Below are positions 8,880 to 21,001 of a stretch of DNA of 64,000 bases, in pieces (the stretch's first letter is position 1; each line of letters starts with the position of its first letter). This stretch comes from Simmondsia chinensis. Taxonomy: Eukaryota; Streptophyta; Magnoliopsida; Caryophyllales; Simmondsiaceae. The stretch covers positions 11,787,501 to 11,851,500 of the forward strand of contig JAGTTD010000018.1 in the NCBI GenBank assembly GCA_018398585.1. Direction: 5' to 3'. The translations under genes were made by a program, and so were the position numbers. The notes below the pieces were generated by a model that did not search any database, had not been told where the DNA came from, and worked only from the letters and a program-made list of their open reading frames with translations.

Positions 8880-11850
8880 ATTCTTGTCCTCAAGAATCTT
8901 AGGGAAGGGTTGAGACTTTGAAGAACAATTATTGTTGTAGAAGGAAGAACTGAATGTGATGAGCTCCTTGCTAAAATCTGCAGCTAAAAAGAACATCTAA
9001 AAGCTGAAGGTTTGAAGTTGAAGAAGACCTGTTGATGCAGATATTAGAGTAATTCCAACCGAAGTCCTGTTGTCAATTGCTAAACCTTGAGTATGTGTCT
9101 TGTCTCTGCCCTCAATGCTTGTATCTGCTGAAGAGTGTTGTTCTGGAGGTTTTCCTAAACCAAACCAAGTCAACCAAATAACAACATGGGTCTCCCCATT
9201 GAAGTTGTTAACCTTGCAGTACACAACTTCCAGTTCTTCCACAAGGTCTCCAACTCTTGTTTGGGTCTCCTCCTGCTTCCTGTGTTCAAACTTTGGCTCC
9301 TTATTAGGGAGCTTAAGTATGATTGTGAAATACACCAAACCATGAGACTAACGGAACATCAGAACAGCCTTGTACTTCTCCAATTCAAGGATTGAACTGT
9401 TCTCAACTTCTTTGCTAAAGCATATACTGGTTTCTACTGAAGCATATACTGATTTGGATATCCGGTTAATTTCCTCAACTAAAGTATTATGAAAACATAG
9501 AAGCTATTGCATCTACCTCTTCCATTCAGTGTAACCCGCTGCAGAAATGCTTATACAACAGACCATAGGGTTCGCAGTCAAGCCCTGTCTCAATTTCTCA
9601 GCAGCTACTATCCCTCTTTCATTTCCATACTCAATCAACGACTCAATTACTATCTTTGACATCAACACTTGACGTTGCTCACAAACTTTAGTTGCAAACA
9701 AGAAGCAAACATCTTTAGACCCTATCTGAACTGCCCCTTGGTCCTTGCTTTTGAAGGTAAAACCACTAGAATAATGCCTTCCTTTACTTGAGAATTCCCA
9801 CTTTACTTCTCTACAAGTAAGCACAAGCTAGGAATTAATGTTCACCGTAACATACCCAAGATACGACTAGAACATTCTAACAATCTGAGATGTGTGATGA
9901 AAAACTGCTAATTTCCTCATATGACCATGGTTGAACTGCTCATTTTGAACAGCTGAAATTGCCTCCATTCTCACATTCTACTTCTTCACAGAACTCTCAG
10001 GTGGCCTCACCGTTGCTTTCACCCTTGTAACATTTCCTTCCTGATCCACTTCTGGTCTAGGAACCAAGCTTCTATTTAGCTGAACTTTGGGATGTATTTT
10101 AACAGCTTGGATCACATGTTCCTTCAACCACTTCCTTTATTTTAGATCTTGATCTTGCAAAGCATCCAATTGACAGTGAACTCTAGCTGGCTTAAAATTA
10201 AAAATTCCTTCTCCTGGATCAGAAGGAGGTCTGACACAAGAGCTTGTACTTTAACAAGTCACAACTCCACTCGAAAAGCCTTGCAATGCATCCAATAGGC
10301 CACTTCTTGGACACCTCAAGTTATGATTCTACATACCAGCGTGGCATGTAGAAATACTTAGCACAATTTGTGCTATATTCATTGATGCCACCGCAGCAAC
10401 TGGTGATTTCCCAGCTGAACTCAACGGCACTGCAGTACTATCTTCTTGATTGCTTGCAGATACTTCAACATGCTCAGCTCTTGAATCATGTTTGCTGAAA
10501 TACTCCTTTTCCCTAGCTTTCTTCAATATTCTTTTAATCGAAGACAATGCTCGAAGTCTTTCCACATACCAAAACATCCTCCTAGGATGCCTCACTTCAA
10601 TATCTTGGAGCCTGTTTTACTTTTCAACGTATATCTTATTCCCCTCAAACGTAAGGAAGTTGGTGCAATTCCTTCGTAGACCAAAATTGGCCTCTCTATT
10701 ACCCTCAATCTTTTACTTGAATAACATTTCTTAAGACTAAGGGAAACCACAAAATTGATTTCAATCCTTTGCTACAAGGTGAGCTTAAACCTCAACTTTC
10801 AAATGCTTATGATCTTTATTCACACTTGTAATTTCCTTGCTGCAACATTTAATGGCCTTAATACTTGTAATGATTCACTTTCACCCGAAATTGGTGCTGC
10901 CTCTGCAGAGTTGAGCTTCTGCATCCTTTGAATTCTAGCCCCTTCAAGATTATTCTAAGTCTCAAGACATGGTGCGATGTTAACTTCCTGATTTACAGCT
11001 GCAGCACCCAATTTCTCACTGACTTCAATCAGTTGGGTTTTGCTCATTGTTATATTGCACTGGTTGTCATCCTAACCAAGAGCTGTTAATGACCTCCATT
11101 CCTGGATCAAATGAGCTCTCTTGAACTTGATGTTTAGCTATAAACTCACCTTCTTGTAGCAAGGAAGGGTCACGCATGTGTTGTTCTGCTGCACCATCCA
11201 CCACTGCTACTTCCTCAACCACACTTTGAACCTCCATGTTATGTAGCTGCTGTAACTCTCCCAAATTTGAGCCAACATCAACCTCTGTTGCCTCTTCATT
11301 CAACACTAGCTCGTTTTCCAATGCCTCAACATTTGGTGAGAATTGATCTTGCTTCGTCTCCACTTCTTCATGTTTCAATTGTTTCCCTGTATTTGTTTGA
11401 GTCTTCAACTCAACCCACATCTGATCAACCTTATTCCACCTATATACTGTCACAACCTTTATTTGAATCTTTTGTACTCTTTATTGTTTCCATAAGAACC
11501 GGTACCTTCATTTCTTGTCCAACGTCCTTACAAGGATTGAGATATTGGACTTCTGTCACACGAAAGTAGTCTCTGTAGTACCTTTTTTGAGATTGTTTAA
11601 ATTGAAGGTGTTTAAGTGCACTCTCGGCTTAACTTCGAGGTGTATAGACCACTCTCGCCTCCACCGTAAAGTAGGATCTTGAAACCTCTTTAATACACTC
11701 AAGGTAACCGTAGGGACTGAACAATTGATGAAGGACATCATCAGTGATGTGACGAAGAGCATAAATTTTGAGCTTGTATACTGCTAATCTGACGTACAAT
11801 GGATCCAAGTGCACTGTAATGTCAAACAATTTGTAGCTGCACAAACTTCC
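8880..11850 (-). pseudogene. N-family long reading frame, copy a (heavily decayed)
   Basis: Open pieces on the minus strand (11844-11556, 11453-11067, 10595-10329, 9824-9513, 9338-8997) line up in order with the long frame of copies b and c. Seen are an acidic segment (VVEEVAVVDGAAEQ), a PPSDPGEG block near 10230 matching PPDLGED of the others, NPMVCCISISAAGYTEWKR near 9540 matching the EWKNHM block of copy b, and WFGLGKPPEQH near 9150 matching RSRPPEEQH of copy c. No recognised enzyme domain is present. Function is unknown; presumably a structural or RNA-binding protein of the element. Confidence 0.6.
11629..11844 (-). pseudogene. PTB/RRM-like fragment at the 5' end of N copy a
   Basis: A 71-codon frame reads DPLYVRLAVYKLKIYALRHI, then ITDDVLHQLFSPYG, then SYFTVEARVVYTPRS. 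The pattern 'VLHQLFSPYG' followed by an aromatic-rich strand and 'EARVVY' is how RRMs of plant polypyrimidine-tract-binding-like proteins look (VLHQVFSPYGFVEKI...ALIQYQSR). I see no counterpart at the same place in copies b and c. It may be a captured host fragment or a chance resemblance of a short decayed peptide. Confidence 0.4.
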
Positions 11851-12790
11851 AGTTCAAATTCAAAGAAGAATGGACTTGATTCGAACCACTTCAACAACTG
11901 ATTGCTTAACTGCAAACTGCACTTTTATTCGAACGAATCTCCACTTGCTTTCTGCTCAACAATCGCCGCAGAGTGCAAACCCTTAACTGCCAAACTTTAC
12001 GAATCAAGGAGAACTCGAACCAAACCCTAATAGCAGTGCTTACTTGAATAATTCAGACAATGAATCTGAATTAGATTCGAACTTAGCTGGAAATTTGACC
12101 ACAACACTTTACTCACAACAATCCACAAGAACTAAGTCAGATTTTTACAATTCAGTTCTTAGTTCGTTGTTAATTCCGCCTTTGAGCAAGTATTAACTCG
12201 GTTCAAATAATCCTTATAGAATCAGCTAAGTTCCTATACACTTTTATGCTTATCAGCACAATTCTTCCAAAAAACAACAATACTCAATCAACACTTCAAT
12301 TCAATTCAGCAAATTCAGAATCTGTTACCTTCACCTCAACAATGAATTGCAAAACTTGAAGAAACCTCAATTCAGCTTTGCTAAGCTAATCTTTCTAGTT
12401 TTGATCAAGAATAGTATGATCCAGCAGTACAAACTCCAATACTTGCTCACATAGTTACCGCTAGTTATGTTTTATTGTAATCAAAACGCAACTGGATCAA
12501 CATAACTTCATTCAATGCAACTCAACCTTATTGAAGCAAAGTTCAACTAAGCCTTAATGCAAATCATCAAGCATGCACAAATGTAGTTGTATGTAACTGT
12601 CTATAGTGAGATCTTGAGTTCAAGATCTCAAGTTTCAATCAATTTCAACCTTTTTTTTGTTGTTCCAATGTAGTCTTAAGCTAGTAACCACAAGAAATTA
12701 CAACAGAATTCAGAGCTGAATTCTTAATCAATTTGCAATGCGATTCAATGATATTTGATATCAAATTACGTTTGATTTGGAAACCAAACG
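11851..12790 (-). other. N copy a 5' leader, no gene seen
   Basis: About 940 bp of A/T- and CAA-rich sequence lies between the PBS and the first open stretch. The equivalent leaders of copies b (41355-42251) and c (56813-57880) look similar in base composition and in phrases such as ATGCAATTGATC. No reading frame or structural RNA was recognised. Confidence 0.5.
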
Positions 12791-12806
12791 ACGTTCTGGT
12801 ACCAAT

Positions 12807-13187
12807 TGTTATGATCGAGACTAATCTCAACCATAACCTAGAGGAGGATAGAATTAAAGAGAGTTTAGATAAGAAGAGAAGTGAATTAAGATGAGAAAAT
12901 AGACAGAAAGTTATTTGAGAGAGAGAGTTTAGTATCAAAAGATATTCTTTGTATTTGATTGAATGAGGATTACGAGAGAGACATTACATCTTTATACAAA
13001 TTCCTAATCTAAGCAATACATTGAACCAAGGCCTATGACCTTAACTGACTTTGGCGCCAACACTAACTAACAAACCTTAACTAGTGTATCAACCTACTTA
13101 CACACATCATTGACTTATACTACTTATTACATCTTGACTTATTCTAAATACAATCTTCCACATGCCCCATCTATAGGAATCATAACA
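12807..13187 (-). repeat. N copy a 5' LTR
   Basis: A 381-bp LTR runs TGTTATG...CATAACA and adjoins the PBS at 12791-12804. It contains a GGCGCC motif, CT/GA-rich tracts and the same block order as 8509-8838. Confidence 0.82.
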
Positions 13188-13683
13188 TCATACCATCAAA
13201 ACTCTTTTCAGACGCTCGAGGATACAAAGGATCAAGAGGTCTAGTATGCTGAATTCCAGAAGACAAAATTCCAGTTCCAAGAGGCATAGCTTAATCTGCT
13301 CTTGCATTCCAACTAACTATTGATGCATTTGTTGCTGTGATTGTGATATATCTCCTACTTTTTTAGTCACTGAACCAACTGCTAACATCAGATCATGCAA
13401 TTGCTTCTGAAGTTGAGTGATCCTGTCCACCTGATTTGAATCCACCGCTGCTGCTCCAGCATTAGCAATAGCATTAGCAGCAGCAGTGGCTCTAACAGTT
13501 GCTCCACCAACCATTGTAATCACTTTCTTACATCCTGTCATATTAAAGCACACAGTCCACCAAAAACAGATCAATCAACCTGATCAAGTGATCAAGTAAC
13601 TAATGAAACGTGAACGGATTGCTAAACAAATCGAATGTAATTTGATTCTAACCGCAGCAATTTGACAAGCTCTGATACCAATT
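13188..13683 (-). pseudogene. G2 gag start/leader with primer-binding site
   Basis: On the minus strand the PBS TGGTATCAGAGC (13669-13680, complementary to the 3' end of initiator Met tRNA) is followed by an open frame 13574-13317. That frame is Ala-rich and then Gln-rich (ITQLQKQLHDLMLAVGSV, SQSQQQMHQ) and is likely coiled coil. A segment ending in PLYPRASEKSFDG is then cut by N copy a. The leaders of the other chromoviruses here (for example 62371-62162) also encode Gln-rich coiled coils before gag. Confidence 0.7.
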
Positions 13684-14101
13684 ATTATAATTCAAGATCA
13701 AACTAGAATCACAACCTAGGATAGGGGAAGAATTTGAGATGACAAGTAGAAGAAAGAGATGAGAGAGAGAGAGATAGAGAGAGAGTTAAGGTTGGGAAGA
13801 AGAATCAATTCAATTCATTCAATACCTTTCTTACAAGAAAATATCTCACTACTTATAGCATTTGAGCTAAGAATGAGCTAAGAAGGAGAAACAATGCATC
13901 GGGACACATTAACAATCGACTTACAAGCTTGAGCCGCCAAAAAGGAACAACAACCTAACCAAACTAACTAACCTTCCCGCCAACGACTAAATTCAAACGT
14001 AACACTAGAATTTGACTTATTACAACCTTCAAATATCAAGATAGAACAAATACAAGCAACTACAACTCTATTTCAGACCCACTTCAGTTGAGATCATGAC
14101 A
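13684..14101 (-). repeat. G2 5' LTR
   Basis: About 418 bp, directly preceding the PBS. On the minus strand it begins TGTCATGATCTC and ends GAATTATAATA (the final CA mutated to TA). It contains (GA)n/CT-rich tracts. It ends at 14101 against S-LTR sequence; the 5 bases after it are CCACC, and the partner TSD would lie outside the window. Confidence 0.8.
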
Positions 14102-15332
14102 CCACCTCACTGGCAGCGTCTCCTGTGCAGCACCCCAACCCACGACCACCGTCTAAGCCCAGCTGCTCACCTCAGTCCAACCTGCACCAAGCCCATCACC
14201 AACCGTGTCCTCCATCTTGTCCTTGCTCCAGGCCTGCGTCATCAGCCCATGTTCGGCCCACCAGCAACCTCCAGCCTAGCATCGCCTCACACCCACTATT
14301 GTCCAGCTCCGACGCTAGTCCACCTTCGACAGGCCCACTAGCATCTTGCCCACCCCCAGCATGCAGCCTAGCTCCACCTAGCGTTGAACTATAGCAATAG
14401 TATATTTATCGAGTTTTTTTTATCAATTCAGGATTATTCTAGTTTCAACCCCTATAGTACCGCTTGAGGTTTTTTCTCAATTCTACTTTCTCACAGTTTT
14501 TCTTTTTTCCTTTTTATCCACAAATTGGACGTGAGTAATTGGCGTGGGATTGACATGGGCTCATTCATCTTCTCGTTAAATAGCTCATCCTTCATGGAGC
14601 ACAAACTTGCTCTTTAGGGTCAGATGAAATCTTAGTCTTTTTATTCTTGTATTACTTTTAGTTTTAGGAAAATTTGATTGTTTACATGAATTGCTTAATT
14701 ATGGGAAATACTTTGACGTATTACATTTTTTTTATCTATTATTCAATTGAGATGACTATTTAGTTTTGAACCTTTAATTATTGATTCTGATACATGTGAA
14801 CTGATTCTTTGGCTTGTAGCCTTAGGATTAACTGATTGGATAATAGTTTTCACCGAATTGTTAATTAAAGTCTATTTTCCTTATGTTTTTGTTAGATAGA
14901 GTTAATACGTGATAATTAACAATACGTTGAGTAGAGCATATTTTTCTTATATTATAGTTAGATAAGACCATTACGTGATACTAACTACATTACCTAAGTA
15001 AGTTGAAGCTTACAGCCTAAAACACTAGCCGTGTGACAATCAATAATCTCAATTTAAGAGTTAACACAACAATAATTGGCTAACGATGGATTCAAAACCC
15101 TAAGTTCCAATCCCATATTATTTTCCCATTTAGTACAATTCCTTAGTTTAACTGTCTTTTCTTCGATTAACACAAAATCACTCAATTTTCCTCGAATCTA
15201 TCTAAGTTATAAGATTCACGTACACTTAGTCCTATGGTTCGACACCCTCTTGCCCTAAACTTCAATAAGGATTTGTTTAGTGCATAGGGTTTTATATTAA
15301 ATTTTGATTAACGTATAAAAAAAAACACATCA
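14102..15332 (+). repeat. S 3' LTR (Athila-like element), left end cut by G2
   Basis: This 1231-bp stretch is homologous block by block to the S 5' LTR at 32305-35037: a C-rich region near 14110-14390, a CGCTTGAGG block at 14462, CACAAATTGGACGTGA near 14518, a TAGATAGAG block, and an end ...ACACATCA. It is not followed by a PBS but by ATCAATATACG, so it is a 3' or solo LTR. The first five flanking bases ATCAA equal the five bases before the S 5' LTR at 32077-32081. The small Pro/His-rich open frames in its C-rich part are not genes. Confidence 0.8.
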
Positions 15333-16705
15333 ATCAATATACGCGAATCGTTGATGGTGCATATGCAGTCCCTGCAACACGTGGCACTGTTTTATTGGTC
15401 CAGCCTTAATGCCACGAATTTCCAAGTTGTGTCCTTAGCGTGCGACACGTCTCACGTTGATTGGCTGCCTAGTTTGGGTGCGAATCACCCTTCATTGTCT
15501 TTGTTTTCTTCCTTTTTTGTTTAAATTCTCACATGTATGAAATTCATCTTATGAATTTTATTTGGTAAAATAAATTTATTCAACTTATGAATAAATAATT
15601 CATCTCATGAATTATATTTAGCAAAATTAACTTATTCATCTCATGAATAAATAATTCATATCAAGAATTTGTTTTAAATATTTTCAACCGATGTAATTCT
15701 AGAGGCTTGTAGAGGGACCTCAGGGACTACTTAATTTTAACTCCAAATGGGACAAATCTAATTATCAACTCTTTAATAATATTGATTACCATTTCGTAAT
15801 ATTTAGTTCCACTAAATAAATAATACTGCACTCTAAAATTAAACATAATTATTTAATAATTTTTATATAGCTTTTATTGTGAAAATCAATCCATCTATTA
15901 GATAACCATGAGGAAAAATAGCTTTAACTACTATCACTAAGTTTCTCTTATCTTTTATCGTAGTTTCGAACTCACCCTTCTTGAACTATTCATTATTACA
16001 TAAAATAATTTTTGTATTAATTTCAAATGTCCAACATCTGGAATACTTTGGCCAAAGATTCTCAAATCTGTTGTATGCTTGCTAATCAACTAAGGGGGCA
16101 TCTTTGTCTGATGAGAGACTATAGATTTCTCGTAAAATACCTATCCCTACTACACTTCATTCCCTTATCCAATGCATGTAAGATTTGTGTCAATGCATTA
16201 TGACTAATCCTTTTAGTGCATCAAAGCAACAAAAAATCCATGTCCGAGTTTAGACTATTTTCTGGATTTAGGGTTAGAGTCTTATAGAATTAGTTATTTC
16301 TTACACCAGTAAAGAAACAAATAATTTTGATTATATTGATCAGTGTTCCAGTAATATAAACAACACAAATATAATACTTATGGATCCCCATCCACATGAC
16401 CGAGACAAGTCATCTAAAGTATCATATTATAGTCCTATCAAACATGTTGTCCAAACTCATTACCGACTATGCACATAGACTTTGACAAACATATCACTAA
16501 TTTGATTTAAGCCTATATGTGGTTTAACCTCATTGACCACTTAAGCAGAATTTGACATGTCATCTTGAATTATGTCCATCTCATGGAACGTTTTAGAAAA
16601 CAATCACATGTACATTAGACTTGTAAGACAAAATCAAACATTAAATAAATAAAGCAAATTTATTTAATAAACATTGAAAATTGACTAATTGGGTTTTCTA
16701 GGACA
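15333..16705 (-). repeat. K2: U3-side half of a Ty1/copia LTR
   Basis: On the minus strand it begins TGTCCTAG at 16705 and shares an ordered series of blocks with the K1 LTRs (45169-47389), such as GAATACTTTGGCCAA (near 16040), AATCAACTAAGGGGGCAT and the repeated ATGAATTCATCT-like units near 15540-15670. It stops at the S 3' LTR. The missing R-U5 half matches the piece at 31441-32081, so the two are halves of one LTR split by S. Confidence 0.75.
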
Positions 16706-19700
16706 CTAATTCCAGCACACTTCCAATCCTCACATTGACTTGTGACAGATGGATGTATCTTCAAGCAATCCAAGTGTTCACTTGTAATTATTCTTCTCTC
16801 AAAATTGAAGTACTTAGAGAATTCAAGGTTATGGTCTAAAACCTTGGTCTTAATGATTATGGTTTCTTCACACCATGTCCTGCATAACTTATACCTTAAG
16901 GCTAGGTGGGCCAAACCATTGGCTTTTGATTCTGCTCTCGAGGTATGTGTTCAAATCAGACACCATCAAACTTGCTCAACGACCTTTGCACTATTGAGAT
17001 ATTTCATTAGAGGTGTCACTTAAACATCAAAACTCGCCTTTTACTTAGCAGATGACCAAATATAAATCCCCTCTTGTGATCACATTGGAGACTTGCATTT
17101 CTAGGAGAGTATGTGGGCCTATAATTAATGCCTCATACTCTGCCATATTGTCGAAACACTTGCCAACCAAAGTGACGCTAACTTGGTAAACAATCCCAAT
17201 AGGTGATTCAATTACAATCCCAACTCCGGCACTTGAATTCGTCCTTGATCCATCAAAGTATAGCTTCCAAGGGACCATATCTACTGCTAGGAGATAACCT
17301 GGCTCATAATCCATGTTAGTTTCAATGGTCGGGTGGTCAACTAAAAAGTCTGCTAAAGCTTGGCCTTTGACTGAATTTTATGACACCCATATGAATTCAA
17401 ACAGCAGTATAGCAATACCCCAATTATATAATCTTCCTCTCATTACAGGTTTATTAAGCATGTATCTAAGGACATCTCTCTGAGCAACCATGTATATGGT
17501 AAATGCTAAGAAATAATGTCTTAATTTCACAGATGCATAAAACAGATATAGACGCAATTTCTCAATGGAGGAATATTTTATTTCACATTCATTTAAATGA
17601 TGGCTTAGGTAGAATACAACATATTCAAACCCCTACTCATTGTCCCATACAATCAAACAACTAATTGACTCATCAAAAGCAAAGACATAAATCTTCGGCA
17701 GTTTGCCATTTTTAGGTGGAATCAACACTTACTGCCTAATCAAGTATTCCTTGATGGCCTCAAAGGTTTCTTGGTGTGGCTCCTCCTACTTGAAGTCTTT
17801 CTCAAACTTGAGTCCAAGTAGTAGAGAGAAGACGTTGGGTTTCCCTACGACATTTGAAAAGAAATGTCTTAGGAAGTTAATCTGCCCCAAGAAGCGTTAA
17901 AGCTCCTTTTTATTTGAAGGTGGCTTGGTCCCTTGAATGGCCTTGGTTTTTTTTTTTTTTTTTTATCAATTACAATCCCTCTCTAGTGTACTAAGAAACC
18001 AAAGAATTTTCCAGCACATGCACAAAAGGCTCATTTTAGTAGGTTCATCTTGAGGTTGTGGTTCCTCATTGCACTCCTCTCAAGTCCTCCAGGTGCTTGG
18101 CTTGGGACTTTGACTTGACCACAGTGTCATCTATGTAGACCTCCATGGTCTTGCCAATGGGGCCATGAAAGGTCATGTTCATGGCTCTTTGATAGGTGGC
18201 ACCCGTATTCCTTAAACCATAGCTATCCACTCAAAGGTCCTTATTGACCCAAGAAACCTAAATGATGTCTTGTGGGTATCCTCCAAAGCAATCATGACTT
18301 GGCAGTACCCATAATAGCCATCCGAAAAGGATAAGACGTCATGCCTTGAGGTTGAATCAATGAGGACATCAGCCATTAGCATGGGGTATTCATCCTTTGG
18401 GGTGGTTGGATTTAGATCTTTGAAATTAATATAGACTTTAAATTTCCATTCTTTTTTATAACAGGAACTATATTTGCCAACCATTCAACATACCTGGCAG
18501 TCCTGATGAATTTGCCTTTCAAGAGTTTCTCAATTTCCACTTTGACCAAGTATATCACCTTATAGGATATTTTTCTCTTGGCCTGATTTATGGGCCTCGA
18601 GCATAGCTTGATAGGAAGTCTATACTCAACCACTTTCTAACTAGGCAAGGAATCTCATGATTACCCCAAGCAAAGTAGTCCTTAAGCTCAAGAAGCAAGG
18701 TCAGATACTGATTCCTCTTCCCTTTAGAAAGCAGAGCACTCAGATATGTAGGTCTTGGGTCTTCTGTTGAGCGTATGGGGTCTTCAACTTCAGCCCTTAA
18801 ATCCTCCATGTTAGTTAGCGCTACTTTTAATTCAGATAGCTCCAACTCTTTTTCATATATCACTTAGACCTCGAGGCCATTTTTAGACACAAATGGCTAC
18901 TCAGCCACAATTGATCCTCAGCATGCCAAGCCACTAGCTTTGCAATGGTTAAGGAGATGGCCTTTTAGGCCTTTAATGGGAGATCATGGCTCCCACATAA
19001 CGCTTCTGGTGTGCCCTAAAGGTCCCCTTCATCAAGAAGGGCTCTCATGTATCCCCAGAAGTTAGAATCGTCTGACTCCATATCAACTTGATCAACCTCA
19101 GCTTCAGTAAGGAAGCTATCAAGGATAATATTTGTTCCTAATATTGGGTAGTTTAAGGAGTGGTCCTCTTCACATTGAGTGGTCTCATGCCATTTTGTAG
19201 AGCATTGCCTCAACATAATTTGAGCAAGTCATGAATGGCCTGTTAGCTATCATAACATCCTCATATTTGTCATGGTTCCAGACGATTAACAACTGGTAAA
19301 GTGAAGAAGGGATACAATGATTGGCATGTATTCAATCTCTCCCCAGTCAAGCACGATAACTAGAGGTAGTATCCACTACACAAAAAAAAAAAAAAAAAGG
19401 GTTGTTAGCTTGCTCAAGCTACCAATTGTTTACTCAATCAGAATGACCCCTTCAGACTTAGTTGTGGCCCATAAAAATCCACATATTGCCACATCTAAAG
19501 TTATAAAGTCATCTCGAGATTTACCAATGATCCCCAACATATGTAAAGGCAAGACATTGATGGCTGTGCCATTATGCACTAAAACTCTATTCATCAGAAT
19601 GCCATAAAAATTGGCCTTGATGTATAAAGGCTTGATGTATTTGTTGGCGGTATTAGGCCCATCCAACATCATCTTCATTATGTGTCATCAGTTGACTTGG

Positions 19701-20100
19701 ATGCTGGGATTTTAACTTTAAATGATAGAGGATCAGAATTACCTTTAGTAGCTGCCACTTCGACTACAAGCTTCACCTAGGGATCTTCGTCCAATGCTAT
19801 TACATGCTATTACATCCCCCTAGAGGCCGAACTTTATGTCAATTTCAATGAACTCTAAGGGAAGGAGAAAGGCAGTTCTCACATTAACTTGTTTAGGGAG
19901 TGACCCAGATTGTATCTGGACCCCTTGACTTGTCTCTTCCTTAGGATCTCCATATGTTGGTATATCTTGATCTTAAGGTTGAGTACTCCCATTAGTTAGC
20001 ATGTCCTCATCTCAAGGTTAATCCTTTCATTCAATATCGAGGGTCTGAGATTCCTCTATTTGTTGGGGGAAGTCTTCTTCATGGAACTCGTTTTCTATGT
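16706..20100 (-). pseudogene. T pol, 5' half: protease, RT, RNase H of a Tat-type gypsy element
   Basis: On the minus strand from high to low: a protease-like stretch (VLVHNGTAINVLPLHML, 19678-19430), an acidic linker, RT (KLLKGKFIRTARYVEWLANIV at 18633-18412; VYINFKDLNP; FSDGYYGYCQV; YIDD motif near 18140), and the second RNase H typical of Tat-lineage elements (KLYFDGSRTNSSAGVGIVIE, MAEYEALIIG at 17314-17045). It runs on to an EDWK block near 16735, which in this lineage leads into integrase. It breaks off exactly at the K2 LTR. The matching integrase starts at the other K2 half (31440). Many stops and frameshifts. Confidence 0.8.
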
Positions 20101-20353
20101 CAAACCATGTTGGCTTAACACGATTCAAAGGTTCAACTAAATTAATGCTGAGAACTATTTATTTCTTAACTGCTATCAGAAATAATTAATTTTGTAAGAT
20201 GATATCTCTAAATCCAGAAAATAGTTCGAATTTGTGCATGGATTGTTCGTTGCTTTGATATGTTAAAAGGATTAGTCACAAAACATTGACTTAAATCTTA
20301 CATATGTTGGATAACGGCATGAAGTATAGCGGGAACAGGCGTTTTACACTAAA

Positions 20354-20380
20354 GGTCCCCAGTTTGATCCTGGGCAACAG
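20354..20380 (+). other. tRNA T-arm-like / pol III B-box-like motif
   Basis: CCCCAG-TTTGATC-CTGGG forms a 5-bp stem with a 7-nt loop like a tRNA T-arm, and GTTTGATCC resembles a B box. No A box or acceptor stem was found upstream, so this is not a tRNA gene. It may be a SINE remnant or chance. The next 120 bases could be a scrap of LINE coding sequence, but that is weak. Confidence 0.2.
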
Positions 20381-21001
20381 CACTTATTTCTAATTTCGAC
20401 TATTGGCTGCCATGTGGTCACCTCTTGAAGAACCTCCCTGCTCAACTACTCACCTCCTTTGGTCTTCTGTGGAATTCTCGTGTCTCAGCTATCATTAAAG
20501 GTGATCAGTGGAGATTTTCGTAGGGATTATATGATTAAAAAAACTTAACCATTTGCAAATTATGTTTGAAAGAATATGTTCATAAAGATTTTTGCGATGT
20601 TGAATGAGCGACAGGAAACTACGAGTATTTAATCAAATTTTTTGAACAACTACTCAACATACTAATATATATACATATTGACATTGAGGTTTAAACCCTT
20701 TGAGATGTTTAAAGAATTTAAGAATTAAATTGAGATAGAGGCATTAAAACACACCGATCAGATTGAAGTGGTAGTTCTAAAGAGAGTTTTGAGATTTCTT
20801 TTAATGCAATGGTGTTTTGGAAAGGACTAATTATGTTATTGAACATTGTAAGATTCATAAGATGAATTAGGCCTACATATCAAAAGATTTGTTATGCAAG
20901 AGGTTTTTCAAATAACCATTGGAGTAGAAATGACCTCGTATTAGATGACATGACATTATTGTATCTCAATAGCATGATACAACATAGATTAGTGTTGACG
21001 C

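Larger units (their letters stand above)
8509..13187 (-). mobile_element. N-family copy a: non-autonomous LTR retrotransposon
   Basis: It has two similar LTRs in the same orientation (8509-8838 and 12807-13187), a degenerate initiator-Met-type PBS (TGGTACCAGAACGT, minus strand, 12791-12804) and an internal region of about 4 kb with no gag, protease, RT or integrase. Blocks of its decayed frame match copies b and c in order: a GLTANPM...EWKR block near 9520-9600 and a GKPPEQH block near 9140-9170. It interrupts G2 gag. The 3' LTR lacks about its last 60 bp, so no clean TSD is left (right flank TCATA). It is the oldest-looking of the three copies. Confidence 0.8.
4118..14101 (-). mobile_element. 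G2: chromovirus-type Ty3/gypsy element, minus strand, with nested inserts
   Basis: Reading on the minus strand: 5' LTR 13684-14101, an initiator-Met-type PBS at 13669-13680, a leader/gag start (13188-13668), N-family copy a (8509-13187), the rest of gag (7693-8508), pol (7705 down to 4118) with a SINE at 5927-6163. The 3' end is lost at 4117 against G1; the missing polypurine tract and 3' LTR should lie left of G1. The element is dead: the RT motif FFDD reads FFHD and the integrase catalytic Glu reads Lys (QTKRLN). Its right end adjoins the S LTR, so it inserted there. Confidence 0.9.

Noticed and set aside
10329..10595. An independent gene for an 88-residue basic protein
   Set aside because: It lies in the colinear decayed frame of N copy a, between blocks that match copies b and c.
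13669..13680. TGGTATCAGAGC motifs (also at 42237, 47392, 56815, 62756) as pieces of tRNA genes
   Set aside because: They lie directly after LTRs and are the complement of the tRNA-Met 3' end, so they are primer-binding sites.
14096..14394. Pro/His/Ser-rich open frames in a C-rich stretch (and similar ones at 32155-32520)
   Set aside because: They occur in the same part of both S LTRs in several frames at once, which is what low-complexity C-rich DNA produces. No start context or domain supports them.
20376..20520. A LINE reverse-transcriptase fragment
   Set aside because: A few residues resemble the C-terminal part of plant LINE proteins, but the stretch is short and stop-ridden and has no other LINE feature nearby. 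Not reported as a feature.
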